In this document: positions 55,993 to 64,000 of the stretch, piece by piece | Position numbering within the stretch: the stretch's first letter is position 1 | Layout of the letters: each line of letters begins with the position of its first letter | DNA from: Terriglobia bacterium | Lineage (GTDB): Bacteria > Acidobacteriota > Terriglobia > JAIQFV01 | Assembly: GCA_020073085.1 (NCBI GenBank) | Contig: JAIQFV010000011.1 | Span: forward strand, 62,001-126,000 | Reading direction: 5' to 3' | DNA: 64,000 nt | The notes under the pieces: generated by a model | Database searches by the model: none | What the model saw: the letters and a program-made list of their open reading frames with translations, nothing else | Told to the model about the DNA's origin: nothing | Translations under genes and position numbers: made by a program

Positions 55993-58900
55993 CTACGAAA
56001 TATCGTGGGGTGATCGCCGGATGCCTAGCTTCTTCATTCGGCTTCGGAGGGTATTGGGATGGAGATTGAGGAGCTTGGCCGCACCTTTCGCTCCCTCAAT
56101 GACACCGCCTGCTTCCTCAAGGACCGTGAGTATATGATGACGTTCTATCTCTTCGAGTGTAAGCGTTTTCCCGTTCGTGGCCGATGTTATCGGCGAACCT
56201 TGAAGCGAAGAGGCAGCGGGGACCTCCGCGGACAGGCTTGGCGCAAAATGAGAATTGGAAATTGGCAAGAAATCCTCACCCAGGGCCAGGGCCGACCCTT
56301 GTGAAAGGACGACGGCCCGCTCGATGATGTTTTGAAGTTCCCGGATGTTACCGGGCCATGAATAATGCACTAAGCGATGCATCGTCTCCTGGGCCACGGA
56401 TCGGACGCTCTTGCCGAACTCCTTCGAATAGCGAGACACAAAGAACATGACCAGCTGGGGGATATCTGTTTGTCGGTCGCGAAGCGGAGGCACTTTGAGG
56501 GGAAACACGTTCAGCCTGTAATAGAGGTCGGAGCGGAATCTCCCCGCCTGGACGGCGTCTTCCAGATCCCGGTTGGTGGCGGCTATCACCCGCACATCCA
56601 CGCGGACTGACCGGCTGCTCCCCACCGGCTCAAATTCATGTTCCTGGAGGACCCGCAGCAGCTTGACTTGCGTTTCCAAAGGCAATTCGCCAACTTCGTC
56701 CAGAAAGATGGTCCCCCCGTCGGCGAGTTCAAATCGTCCGATGCGCCTCTCGAGGGCGCCGGTGAAAGCCCCTTTCACATGGCCGAAGAGCTCACTCTCG
56801 ACCAAGCCGGCCGAGATTGCGCTGCAGTTCACTTTGACGAGGGGACGATCCTTGCGCAGGCTGCAGTTGTGGATCGCCCGGGCTATCAATTCCTTCCCGG
56901 TCCCCGTCTCACCACAAATCAGGACCGTGGAAGTCGTGGGCGCCACCTGCTCCAGGTTTCGAAGGAGATCGAGCAGGGCAGGGCTGCTGCCGACAATCTC
57001 TTCAAAGTCATGCTCCCGGCGGATTTCTTCCTGGAGGTAAACATTTTCGGCTTCGAGCCTGTTCTTCAAGGCCCCAACCTCCGCCAGGGCGAGGCGCAAC
57101 TCATCCTCGGCCGACCGTCGGCGGGCAACTTCATGTCGCATTTCTTCGTAGAGGCGCGCTTTTTCAAGGGCGATTGCGGCGGTGGAGGAAAGGATCCGCA
57201 TCATCTCAATCCGCCCCGGCGTGAATGCTCCGCTCGTCAGGTTGTTTTCGAGATAGAGGATTCCACTGAGCTTTCCCTGATCCACCACCGGAACGCAGAG
57301 AACCGATTTCGGCCGGACCGACGCGATGTACGGATCGTTGGCAAATCGCTCATCGGCGGTCGCATCATCAATGACCACGCTTTCGCCTGTTTTCCGCACA
57401 TACCGGACGACCGCACGGGCCAGGTTGGCGGATTGCTCCATGGGAACGGATTGCCGGACGCGTATTTCCTGAAGGTCGAGCGCACCCTCGGCTTCGATCA
57501 CAAGTCTCCCCTCCTCTTCTCTGAGAAAAATCCCCCGGCGTGCACCGGCGTTTTCCAAGGCGATCTTCATCAGATTGTGGAGAAGGCCGTCCAACTCGAT
57601 CTCGACGGTGATGGCTCGCGAGGCTTTCAAGACGCTATTGATGTCTAATGAGGCTGTCTCTCCGGTCTCGAAATCAGGTTGTCTGGCGGAGGTTTTCTCG
57701 CCCAACAGATCGCTGTGCTTTTGCTCCATGGATCTGACTTTACCCATGGCACCCCATTTGGAATAAGCATCCCGCGCCTCAGCTAGAAGTGCCGCGGCGG
57801 TCTCTTTTCGCCCCCGGCCCAGCAGGAACTTGGCGAGCAGCTCTTTGCCCAGGGCACTGTTTTGAAGACTTTCCACCTCCCGGGCGTATTGAATGGCCTT
57901 TTCATAGGATTCCATCGCCTCCGAAGTGTGTCCCCGCAAGCGTTCGATCTCGGCCGTCAACAGCAACCAAAAGCAGCGAAAATTCTCCGGACAGTTTTCG
58001 GCCAGGATCCTCAGGGATTCCTGCTGCTTGAACAGTTGGTCCAGGGAACGATCCCGGTCCGGCCCTCCAGGAAGCGGGTAACATGATGCCAGCGTCAGGC
58101 CAATCCAAAAGTCCAGGACGGGAGGCCAGATGGTTCCACCCAGCGAATGTGCCACCCGTTGCAGGTGGGAAGCCGCCTCCGTGGCCTTTCCATATTCCTC
58201 GAGGTTGAAATACAGGTGGAGCTTCGCCAGATGATAAAAGGTCATGAAGAAGGGATTGGATTCATAAGTCCGGTGATAATCCTCTTCGTTGAACGTCTCA
58301 TCAGAAAGCGAGAACATGTCCCGGGTCAGCCCTTGGAGGGCCCGGGCCCAATTCAGGATGATCTTTTGTGCATCCACAAAGCTGGTCATCTTTAACTTGT
58401 TGATGACGGCAAGATTCGGGGAATAATCGCGGATAAAACGGCCCAGATCGCGGCTGATCAACAGGGCATGCCAACTCTCGGAGAAAACCGCATAGTTCGC
58501 ATAAGTGAAGTCACCTGTCTCAAAACCACTCCGGAAGGCCACCTGAGAATGAGGCAGGCAGGTTTCCATGGGCCGGCGCCAGATGTTCACATGGGCCTGG
58601 AACTGTTGGTGAATCTTGGCTCTCAGCCTGGGATCATTGAAGCGTTCGTTCACACTGAGTGCCAGCCGTCCGAATTCATACCCGGACTTGTAGTCTCCCC
58701 GAACCGGTCCGACCGTAATGGCGTGAGTCACGTATCCATAGGCAGAGTCCTCGGTGTTCCCATGGACCAGTGAAAGTCGCACCATAGTGGCGGAAATCAG
58801 GCGTGTGAGGAGTTGGTCTCCGACCAGATAAGCCGATGGCCACAGAGCGGTCAGGATCTTCATGACCATGCGGATCTCGGGGTCAGTCATTGTCGGGAGA

Positions 58901-61581
58901 TCGATGAGGGAGTCGATGGTCCTCGCTCCCCGGAGCTTCTGAATGGCCTCCACCTCCGCTTCCAGCGCAGCCTCCTTCTCCTCGGTCCGGTCGGGAAACA
59001 GGACCTCGAACAGTGCGAGCCCTTCCCGGCCACTGGCGATTGCCTCCAGATACCGCGACATATTTTCGTACTGGACGATTCTCAAGCTGTGAACCCGGGC
59101 TTTGTCGAGCCGCGTCCCTGCCCGCTTCAGAAGTTGCTCAAAATGCAGTTCCGACCACTGGAAGTCTCCGCAAAGATACTCACTTTCCGCCCTTTCCAGG
59201 TGCAGCCCGAGCATCAAGGCATAATCCGAGCTCCAATAGCCCTCTTCCAAGAGGGCTATTCCCTGGTTGAAATAGTTGAGGGCCGCCTGATAGGCCGTCG
59301 ACGATTTGGCCTTTCGTCCCGCGTCGAGATTAAGCTTCGCGAGAGTCACTCGCTCCTCCCCGTCGTCGATGAGATTTCTGCCGAGGTTGAGATGGTGGAC
59401 CACATCGAATATTTTTTCCTCGGCGAGAGAGGCAGTTCCCCGATTCAGAAGCAGCCGACCGACGGTCAAATGGACGAGGTTTCTCCGATCTTCGGGGATC
59501 AGGCTGTACGCCGCGAGCTGCACCCGATCATGCAGGAACGTAAAAGTGGGTGCTGCAGGCAAGGGCGGGTCCAACACGCTGATCTCGGAGACCTCGAAGG
59601 AGTCTGCCGATGAAAGGATCAATCCCTCCTCGCGTGCTTCACGGAGATCGGCAGCCACCTTCCCGGGGTCTTGCTCGCTGATGATCGCCAGCGTCTCGCC
59701 ATCAAATGTATTTCCGATACACGAGGCCAGAGTCAGGGCATGTTGCGACTGGGGAGAGAGTTTTCGAATCTTTCGTGTCATCAGGTCGATGACGTTATCG
59801 GTCATGCCGGCATTCGCGATCGCCTCCAGCTGGTAATTCCATCGGTTCAGCTCGTAGTCGAACTTGAGGAAGCCCTCCTGTCTGAGCATTTTCAAAAACT
59901 GTAGAACGAAGAAAGGATTTCCTCCGGTCTTGTCCAAAAGGAGGCGGGCGAGAGGAGCGACTTCAGACAGGTCCCCGTGAAGAGTGTCGCGGATTAGGAA
60001 CATGAGGTCTCCAATCTTCAGCGGGCCCAAGAGGACGCGGTGAAGCTGAGCTCCGGCCTGAGCCAGGGCGCTCAACGTGCGCGTGAGGGGGTGTCCCTCG
60101 TCGACCTCGTTGTCGCGATAGGCACCGATCAGCAACAGGTGGTGAACATCGGGGCCCGTCAGGAAGGGCTGGAGAAGACTCAAGGTCGCGGCATCGGCCC
60201 ACTGCAGGTCGTCAAGGAACACCACCAGGGGATGCTCCGGCTGAGCGAGGGCCCCCACAAAGTTCTGAAACGCCATTTGAAACCGGTTTAAGGCTTCTGT
60301 GGGACCGAGGGCGGGCACGGGCGTCTGCTTGCCCACAATCAATTCGACTTCAGGGAGGACCTCAGCGATTACCCCTCCGTTGTTTCCCAGGGCTTCCTGG
60401 AGGCGCGAACGGAACATCGAGAGCCGCTCTTCGCTCTCGGTCAATAACTGATGGATCAATCCTCGAAACGCCTGGATCAATGCGCCATGAGGGATGTTTC
60501 GAACAATCTGGTCAAACTTGCCTGTAATGAAGTATCCCCGCTGGCGGACAATCGGCTTGTACAACTCCTGGATCAACGAGGTTTTACCGATTCCGGAATA
60601 TCCGCACACCAGGATCAATGCGTTGGGCCCTCCGCAGGTGCGGTCAAAGGCATCCACCAGGGCCTTGACTTCGTGATCCCGGCCATAGAGCTTTTGAGGG
60701 ATGATGAATTGGTCCGAAACATCATGCTGGCCGAGTGGGAAGGGAGCGATGAAATGGTGAGAATTCCATTCTTGGAGGCAATGGCTCAAATCTTGTTTCA
60801 ATCCAGGCGCACTTTGGTATCGTTCCTCGGCGGTCTTGGCCAGCAACTTCATGACGATGTCTGAAATGGACCGGGGAATTTCAGGATTGACCTCCCCGGG
60901 TGGAGGCGGAATCTTCGCGATGTGCCCGTGAATCAATTCAAGGGGATCCGTCGCTGGGAACGGAAGCGTCCCGGTGAGGCACTCATAAAGGATGACTCCC
61001 AGGGAGTAGAAATCGGTGCGATAGTCGGTTCCCCGGTTCATCCGACCTGTTTGTTCGGGTGAAATGTAAGCCAGCGAGCTGATGAATGAAGTTGGGGGAA
61101 GAGGTGCGGTGGCCTCACCGCCGGGTCGTGAAGCAGACAGAAAATCGCCGATCTCCACCTCCTGGTTCGCCGGATTGACGAGGATACCCGGGGAAGTGAG
61201 GTTTCTATGGATGACATCCCGCCGATGCAACTCGGCCAGGATGGTTGACAGTTTGATGCCAAGCTTGAGTACACATTCCGGATCGTGCCTGAGCGAATCG
61301 AAGAGTCTCGGAAGGGGAAAGCCGCCCCGGTCCTCCATGATCAGGCCGCACGTCTCTTCCTGGCGGACGATTTCTAAAACCCTCGGGACACCGGGGAAAT
61401 CGAGTTCGCCCAGAATCCCGAATTCCCGTTCGAGCGACTGAACATCCGCGACTCGCGGGGGATTGCCTCTTGGCGTTTTGACAAGAACGGTCTGTTGATC
61501 TAGGTCCCGGCGTCCACGATACAGAACGTGCCGATCCGACAGCGAGAGTTCTTCGATGACCTCGATACCGAAAAGCGTCAT
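55993..61581 (-). CDS. Giant regulator: pseudokinase, STAND-type ATPase, GAF, sigma-54 activator and Fis HTH
   Basis: 1862 residues. 1-270: Ser/Thr kinase fold with K35 and HRN-L-T-S-P-G (125-132) where active kinases have HRD-L-K-P-x-N, and DFL instead of DFG (146-148). About 300-800: AAA/STAND NTPase (CGYSGIGKTSL; LVVFLDDLQWADAATLSLL). About 800-1290: helical TPR-like region. About 1310-1480: GAF domain. About 1525-1760: sigma-54 AAA+ with GETGTGKE and GHVKGAFTGA. The end is a Fis-type HTH (GAKGAAKLLNLHPNTLRSRM). The kinase head lacks catalytic residues. It should activate sigma-54 promoters, most plausibly that of the adjacent STAS gene. The start at 61581 is the first ATG of the fold. Confidence 0.88.
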   Translation of the reverse strand: MTLFGIEVIEELSLSDRHVLYRGRRDLDQQTVLVKTPRGNPPRVADVQSLEREFGILGELDFPGVPRVLEIVRQEETCGLIMEDRGGFPLPRLFDSLRHDPECVLKLGIKLSTILAELHRRDVIHRNLTSPGILVNPANQEVEIGDFLSASRPGGEATAPLPPTSFISSLAYISPEQTGRMNRGTDYRTDFYSLGVILYECLTGTLPFPATDPLELIHGHIAKIPPPPGEVNPEIPRSISDIVMKLLAKTAEERYQSAPGLKQDLSHCLQEWNSHHFIAPFPLGQHDVSDQFIIPQKLYGRDHEVKALVDAFDRTCGGPNALILVCGYSGIGKTSLIQELYKPIVRQRGYFITGKFDQIVRNIPHGALIQAFRGLIHQLLTESEERLSMFRSRLQEALGNNGGVIAEVLPEVELIVGKQTPVPALGPTEALNRFQMAFQNFVGALAQPEHPLVVFLDDLQWADAATLSLLQPFLTGPDVHHLLLIGAYRDNEVDEGHPLTRTLSALAQAGAQLHRVLLGPLKIGDLMFLIRDTLHGDLSEVAPLARLLLDKTGGNPFFVLQFLKMLRQEGFLKFDYELNRWNYQLEAIANAGMTDNVIDLMTRKIRKLSPQSQHALTLASCIGNTFDGETLAIISEQDPGKVAADLREAREEGLILSSADSFEVSEISVLDPPLPAAPTFTFLHDRVQLAAYSLIPEDRRNLVHLTVGRLLLNRGTASLAEEKIFDVVHHLNLGRNLIDDGEERVTLAKLNLDAGRKAKSSTAYQAALNYFNQGIALLEEGYWSSDYALMLGLHLERAESEYLCGDFQWSELHFEQLLKRAGTRLDKARVHSLRIVQYENMSRYLEAIASGREGLALFEVLFPDRTEEKEAALEAEVEAIQKLRGARTIDSLIDLPTMTDPEIRMVMKILTALWPSAYLVGDQLLTRLISATMVRLSLVHGNTEDSAYGYVTHAITVGPVRGDYKSGYEFGRLALSVNERFNDPRLRAKIHQQFQAHVNIWRRPMETCLPHSQVAFRSGFETGDFTYANYAVFSESWHALLISRDLGRFIRDYSPNLAVINKLKMTSFVDAQKIILNWARALQGLTRDMFSLSDETFNEEDYHRTYESNPFFMTFYHLAKLHLYFNLEEYGKATEAASHLQRVAHSLGGTIWPPVLDFWIGLTLASCYPLPGGPDRDRSLDQLFKQQESLRILAENCPENFRCFWLLLTAEIERLRGHTSEAMESYEKAIQYAREVESLQNSALGKELLAKFLLGRGRKETAAALLAEARDAYSKWGAMGKVRSMEQKHSDLLGEKTSARQPDFETGETASLDINSVLKASRAITVEIELDGLLHNLMKIALENAGARRGIFLREEEGRLVIEAEGALDLQEIRVRQSVPMEQSANLARAVVRYVRKTGESVVIDDATADERFANDPYIASVRPKSVLCVPVVDQGKLSGILYLENNLTSGAFTPGRIEMMRILSSTAAIALEKARLYEEMRHEVARRRSAEDELRLALAEVGALKNRLEAENVYLQEEIRREHDFEEIVGSSPALLDLLRNLEQVAPTTSTVLICGETGTGKELIARAIHNCSLRKDRPLVKVNCSAISAGLVESELFGHVKGAFTGALERRIGRFELADGGTIFLDEVGELPLETQVKLLRVLQEHEFEPVGSSRSVRVDVRVIAATNRDLEDAVQAGRFRSDLYYRLNVFPLKVPPLRDRQTDIPQLVMFFVSRYSKEFGKSVRSVAQETMHRLVHYSWPGNIRELQNIIERAVVLSQGSALALGEDFLPISNSHFAPSLSAEVPAASSLQGSPITSATNGKTLTLEEIERHHILTVLEEAGGVIEGAKGAAKLLNLHPNTLRSRMKKLGIRRSPHDIS

Positions 61582-61876
61582 AAACCCCGGGCTCCAGGCT
61601 CCAAGCTAAATGGACGTCGTCCGGCCTCCGCCGGACTATGTGAAACAAGCGCTCAGGTACACCGCCTTGAGAACATAATCTTTATTGCGGTTGCACTCAA
61701 CGCACCCTAACCACCGAGGAGTAGTCTGGTCACGCATCCCCAGAAATTTGGCGATTTGTATTATTATGCCACAGGAAAAGGGACTCTTCCGGAGATTATT
61801 CGCGATTCCTGCCACCCCGTGACGGTCCTCGCTTCCAATCTATCCGGTCTGGCCATGACCTTTCATGGGACCCTGT
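61582..61876. other. 295-base gap; short hairpin, no gene
   Basis: GTCCGGC-CTCC-GCCGGAC at 61619-61636 is a 7-bp hairpin close upstream of the giant regulator gene. No gene is supported. The regulator promoter should be here. Confidence 0.4.
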
Positions 61877-62167
61877 TTAACCGCGCGGCCCCTTTAAGTA
61901 TTGGCCAAAAATCGTCCCGAGTTCAGTCAGGCGTTCGCGCTCCACCGCCCGCAAGCGTTTTGAAAATGATTCTGGAACGCACCGTCGGACGTGATAGCGG
62001 ATAATTTCGTCCCCCACGCTCTTGAGAGCAGCCTGGGCCGCGGCAATCTGAGTGAGGAGATCGACACAGAGTCGATTGTCCGCAACCATTCGTTGGAGGC
62101 CCCGAATCTGTCCTTCGATCCGTCGCAACCGCAAGCCCACAGATTTCTGGTTTTTTGAGTCCAACAT
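61877..62167 (-). CDS. csoR: CsoR-type metal-sensing repressor
   Basis: 96 residues of the DUF156 fold: LRRIEGQIRGLQRMV and LLTQIAAAQAALKSVG. The copper-sensor fingerprint is complete: C34, H59 and C63 (C in RLCVDLL, H and C in YHVRRC), with the spacing of Cu(I) CsoR. In the family the apo-protein represses and Cu(I) releases it. It is divergent from a ClC channel gene with a CsoR-like operator between them. No copper ATPase or chaperone gene is in the window. Confidence 0.88.
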   Translation of the reverse strand: MLDSKNQKSVGLRLRRIEGQIRGLQRMVADNRLCVDLLTQIAAAQAALKSVGDEIIRYHVRRCVPESFSKRLRAVERERLTELGTIFGQYLKGPRG

Positions 62168-62202
62168 GGAATCATCCTGGTCAGCGATTGACTGCTATAT
62201 TA

Positions 62203-62230
62203 TTGTATACCTATACAGGGTAATGGTATC
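62203..62230. promoter_or_regulatory. Candidate CsoR operator in the csoR-ClC divergent region
   Basis: TATACC, six bases, GGGTAATGGTA resembles CsoR sites of the form TACCC-N-GGGTA-TGGTA. It lies 36-63 bases upstream of the csoR start and 65-92 upstream of the ClC start, so one protein bound here could control both. Confidence 0.5.
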
Positions 62231-62294
62231 GTATCGTCGGGAGGGGATTCAGTCAAGGGGAATGAGGGTCGCAGCGATGCCCAGGTAAACATAT

Positions 62295-63626
62295 ATGCCC
62301 AAGAGACTTGCAGAACAAAGTATCCTCTTTATAAGCATCCTGAAGTGGGTGATATTGGCCACCGTGATCGGTTCCCTCGTCGGCCTCTCAACTTCCGCGT
62401 TTCTGATTGCGCTCAATTTCAGCATCGCCTTTGCAAGGAAATCACCCTACTATTTTTTGTCTCTGCCAATCGCCTTCTGGCTGAGCGCGATGCTGGTCAA
62501 GAAGCTTGCCCCGGAGGCTGAAGGCCACGGAACCGAGAAGGTGATTGAGGCGGTACACAAACGGTCCGGAAAGATTGATAAGGCGGTTGTTCCCGTTAAG
62601 CTCATTGCCACGATTATTACCCTGGCGGCGGGCGGTTCCGCCGGAAAGGAAGGGCCTTGCGCCCAGATTGGCGCTGGGTTGTCATCCTTGTTCGCCGACC
62701 TTTTCCGATTTAACAACCGGGACAGAAAAAAGCTCGTAATCTGCGGGATCAGCGCTGGGTTTGCTGCAGTCTTTGGGACTCCCATCGCCGGGGCAATTTT
62801 TGGCGTCGAGGTCCTGTTTGTCGGGAGTCTCTTGTATGACGTTCTCCTTCCCTCGTTCATTTCCGGCGTGACGGCGTTTCAGGTGTCGTCTGCCCTGGGA
62901 GTGAAATACTTTCACCACGCCATCGCGTTTACACCCGTCTTTAGTGAACTCTTCTTTTTGAAGGTGGTCGTCGCAGGCATCTGTTTCGGAATGTGTTCAT
63001 TTGTGATGATTGAGATCCTGCGGTCAGCCGAAAAGCTTTCGGCTCTCTTGAATATTTCTAAACCTCTTAAAGGCGTCTTGGGTGGAACCGCTGTTTTACT
63101 GCTTGTGTTCGTCTTTTCCCAGCAGTATCTCGGCCTTGGCCTCGACACGATCGAAGCTTCATTGAATGGTCAACCCGTTTCGTGGTATGCATTTTTCGTG
63201 AAGAGCATATTCACTGCCAGTACGTTGAGCTTTGGGGGGAGTGGCGGGATTGTAACGCCGATATTTTTCGTCGGGGCCACCTCCGGGGCCCTTTACGCCA
63301 GAATTGCCGGTCTCGACCTGGCGACCTTTTCGGCCATCGGCCTCGTGAGTCTTCTGGCTGGCGCCGCGAACACCCCCATTGCTGCCAGCATCATGGCGGT
63401 TGAGCTCTTTGGACCTCAGATTGCGCCCTACGCTGCAGTGTCCTGTGTCATCAGTTTCCTCATGACCGGACATCGAAGCGTGTATCCGTCCCAGATTCTC
63501 TCCGTTAAGAAGTCGGCTTCACTGAACGTCCAGGTAGGTCAGCAGATCGATGAGTTAAACACCCAGGTCAGTCTCCGAATGAAGAGTATTCTCTGGTTGC
63601 TGCGAGTGGTGAAAAGAAACAAGTGA
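62295..63626 (+). CDS. ClC-family chloride/anion channel or antiporter
   Basis: 443 residues, about ten membrane helices (VILATVIGSLVGLSTSAFLIAL; FAAVFGTPIAGAIFGVEVLF; GVLGGTAVLLLVFVFSQQYLG). Glutamate gate GGSAGKEGPCAQ (K118-E119-G120-P121) is kept. The GSGIP region instead reads AEGHGTEKV, without the chloride-binding serine. The third filter is SGGIVTPIFFVGATSGALYARI (in parts). The anion and coupling are therefore uncertain; the altered first filter recalls fluoride- or other-anion-selective ClCs. Divergent from csoR and possibly under its control. Confidence 0.88.
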   Translation: MPKRLAEQSILFISILKWVILATVIGSLVGLSTSAFLIALNFSIAFARKSPYYFLSLPIAFWLSAMLVKKLAPEAEGHGTEKVIEAVHKRSGKIDKAVVPVKLIATIITLAAGGSAGKEGPCAQIGAGLSSLFADLFRFNNRDRKKLVICGISAGFAAVFGTPIAGAIFGVEVLFVGSLLYDVLLPSFISGVTAFQVSSALGVKYFHHAIAFTPVFSELFFLKVVVAGICFGMCSFVMIEILRSAEKLSALLNISKPLKGVLGGTAVLLLVFVFSQQYLGLGLDTIEASLNGQPVSWYAFFVKSIFTASTLSFGGSGGIVTPIFFVGATSGALYARIAGLDLATFSAIGLVSLLAGAANTPIAASIMAVELFGPQIAPYAAVSCVISFLMTGHRSVYPSQILSVKKSASLNVQVGQQIDELNTQVSLRMKSILWLLRVVKRNK

Positions 63627-63843
63627 ATAGGGAAGAGGCGTGGGCGACCCTAGAATGACGCCATGGGAAGGCGCCGGAAACGGCTCGCAGCCCAAGAGAT
63701 AAGATGCCATCCTAATTTGGAGGGACTGTCCCTCCGGAGTCGATACTGGGAACGAGAGCGGGGAACTGTTATCGTTAGAAGGGGTTAGCGGTTGGCGATC
63801 GTTTTCGAGTGGGTTCCAGTGAGGACCAGGACGTACCGCCCAT
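63627..63843. other. Gap after the ClC gene, nothing recognised
   Basis: 217 bases with no gene or structured repeat supported. Confidence 0.4.
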
Positions 63844-64000
63844 TCACATGATCGAGGGATCCTTTACACCGATTTCTGCCAGGTGCTGAAATACGCGTCG
63901 CACGACACGGTCGCAGCGGACCCCCATGAAGGAAAACGTCTCTTTTGCGGTTTCTCCGACCCGCGCAAAAAGGCCCCGGCGCATCATGGCTCGGCCCCGA
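63844..64000 (-). CDS. C-terminal end of an unknown protein, cut by the window edge
   Basis: The frame is open from position 64000 to the stop at 63844, reading about 51 residues: MMRRGLFARVGETAKETFSF then MGVRCDRVVRRVFQHLAEIG and VKDPSIM. The amphipathic helical pattern looks like real protein. Too little is visible to name it or to know its start. Confidence 0.4.
   Translation of the reverse strand, partial: RGRAMMRRGLFARVGETAKETFSFMGVRCDRVVRRVFQHLAEIGVKDPSIM

Overview
The window reads as a stretch of chromosome from a bacterium of the Acidobacteriota type. This is an inference from gene content and repeat style: two GH63-type glucosidases, an archaeal-type glucose dehydrogenase, zinc-finger anti-sigma and FecR-like proteins, a giant kinase-like/AAA/sigma-54 regulator, palindromic intergenic repeats and many non-mobile hypotheticals. 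No rRNA, tRNA, CRISPR array or transposase gene was seen. Most genes lie on the minus strand.

1-10.1 kb is a hydrogen-metabolism region. The first operon (transcribed right to left) is mvhD-mvhG-mvhA, a hydrogenase maturation protease, etfB and etfA: a group 3c-like [NiFe] hydrogenase joined to an electron-transfer flavoprotein instead of heterodisulfide reductase. The second operon is hydB, a cyclic-nucleotide-binding-fold protein, hydG, hydD and hydA: a cytosolic group 3b NAD(P)-linked hydrogenase. It has a near-consensus sigma-70 promoter overlapped by a CRP/FNR-like dyad.

10.3-25 kb holds a PfkB sugar kinase, an ~800 bp inverted-repeat element, a VapBC pair, a malic enzyme-phosphotransacetylase fusion that has lost metal ligands, a 1703-residue dikinase-like protein with the phosphohistidine domain before the ATP-grasp domain, a yeast-type cytosine deaminase homologue, and small exported proteins.

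25-39.5 kb holds an ECF sigma factor with a FecR-like protein, three small exported proteins, and a histidine kinase with an NtrC-type regulator (a sigma-54 promoter lies before one exported protein). It also holds a dodecin, a soluble MgtE-N/CBS protein paired with an Nramp-related transporter, an orphan anti-sigma factor, and a thioredoxin/cytochrome b/Tat-exported molybdoenzyme operon.

39.6-54.6 kb is a sugar-oxidation region. Two GH63 paralogues bracket glucose dehydrogenase, a type II NADH dehydrogenase and a mercuric-reductase-like flavoprotein, followed by a GMC oxidoreductase and glyoxalase-fold proteins. The region is studded with heptanucleotide satellites (general form YCAGNNN) laid out as inverted pairs, and both paralogues carry the same class of array on the same side.

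54.6-64 kb is regulatory: an orphan ECF sigma factor, a STAS protein with a well-formed sigma-54 promoter and an upstream 20-bp palindrome, and the adjacent 1862-residue regulator (pseudokinase, NTPase, GAF, sigma-54 activator, Fis HTH) that probably drives it. A CsoR-type copper sensor is divergent from a ClC channel with a CsoR-like operator between them. The most promising under-described system is this pseudokinase/sigma-54/STAS module. The hydrogenase-ETF operon and the heptamer-flanked glucosidase duplication come next.
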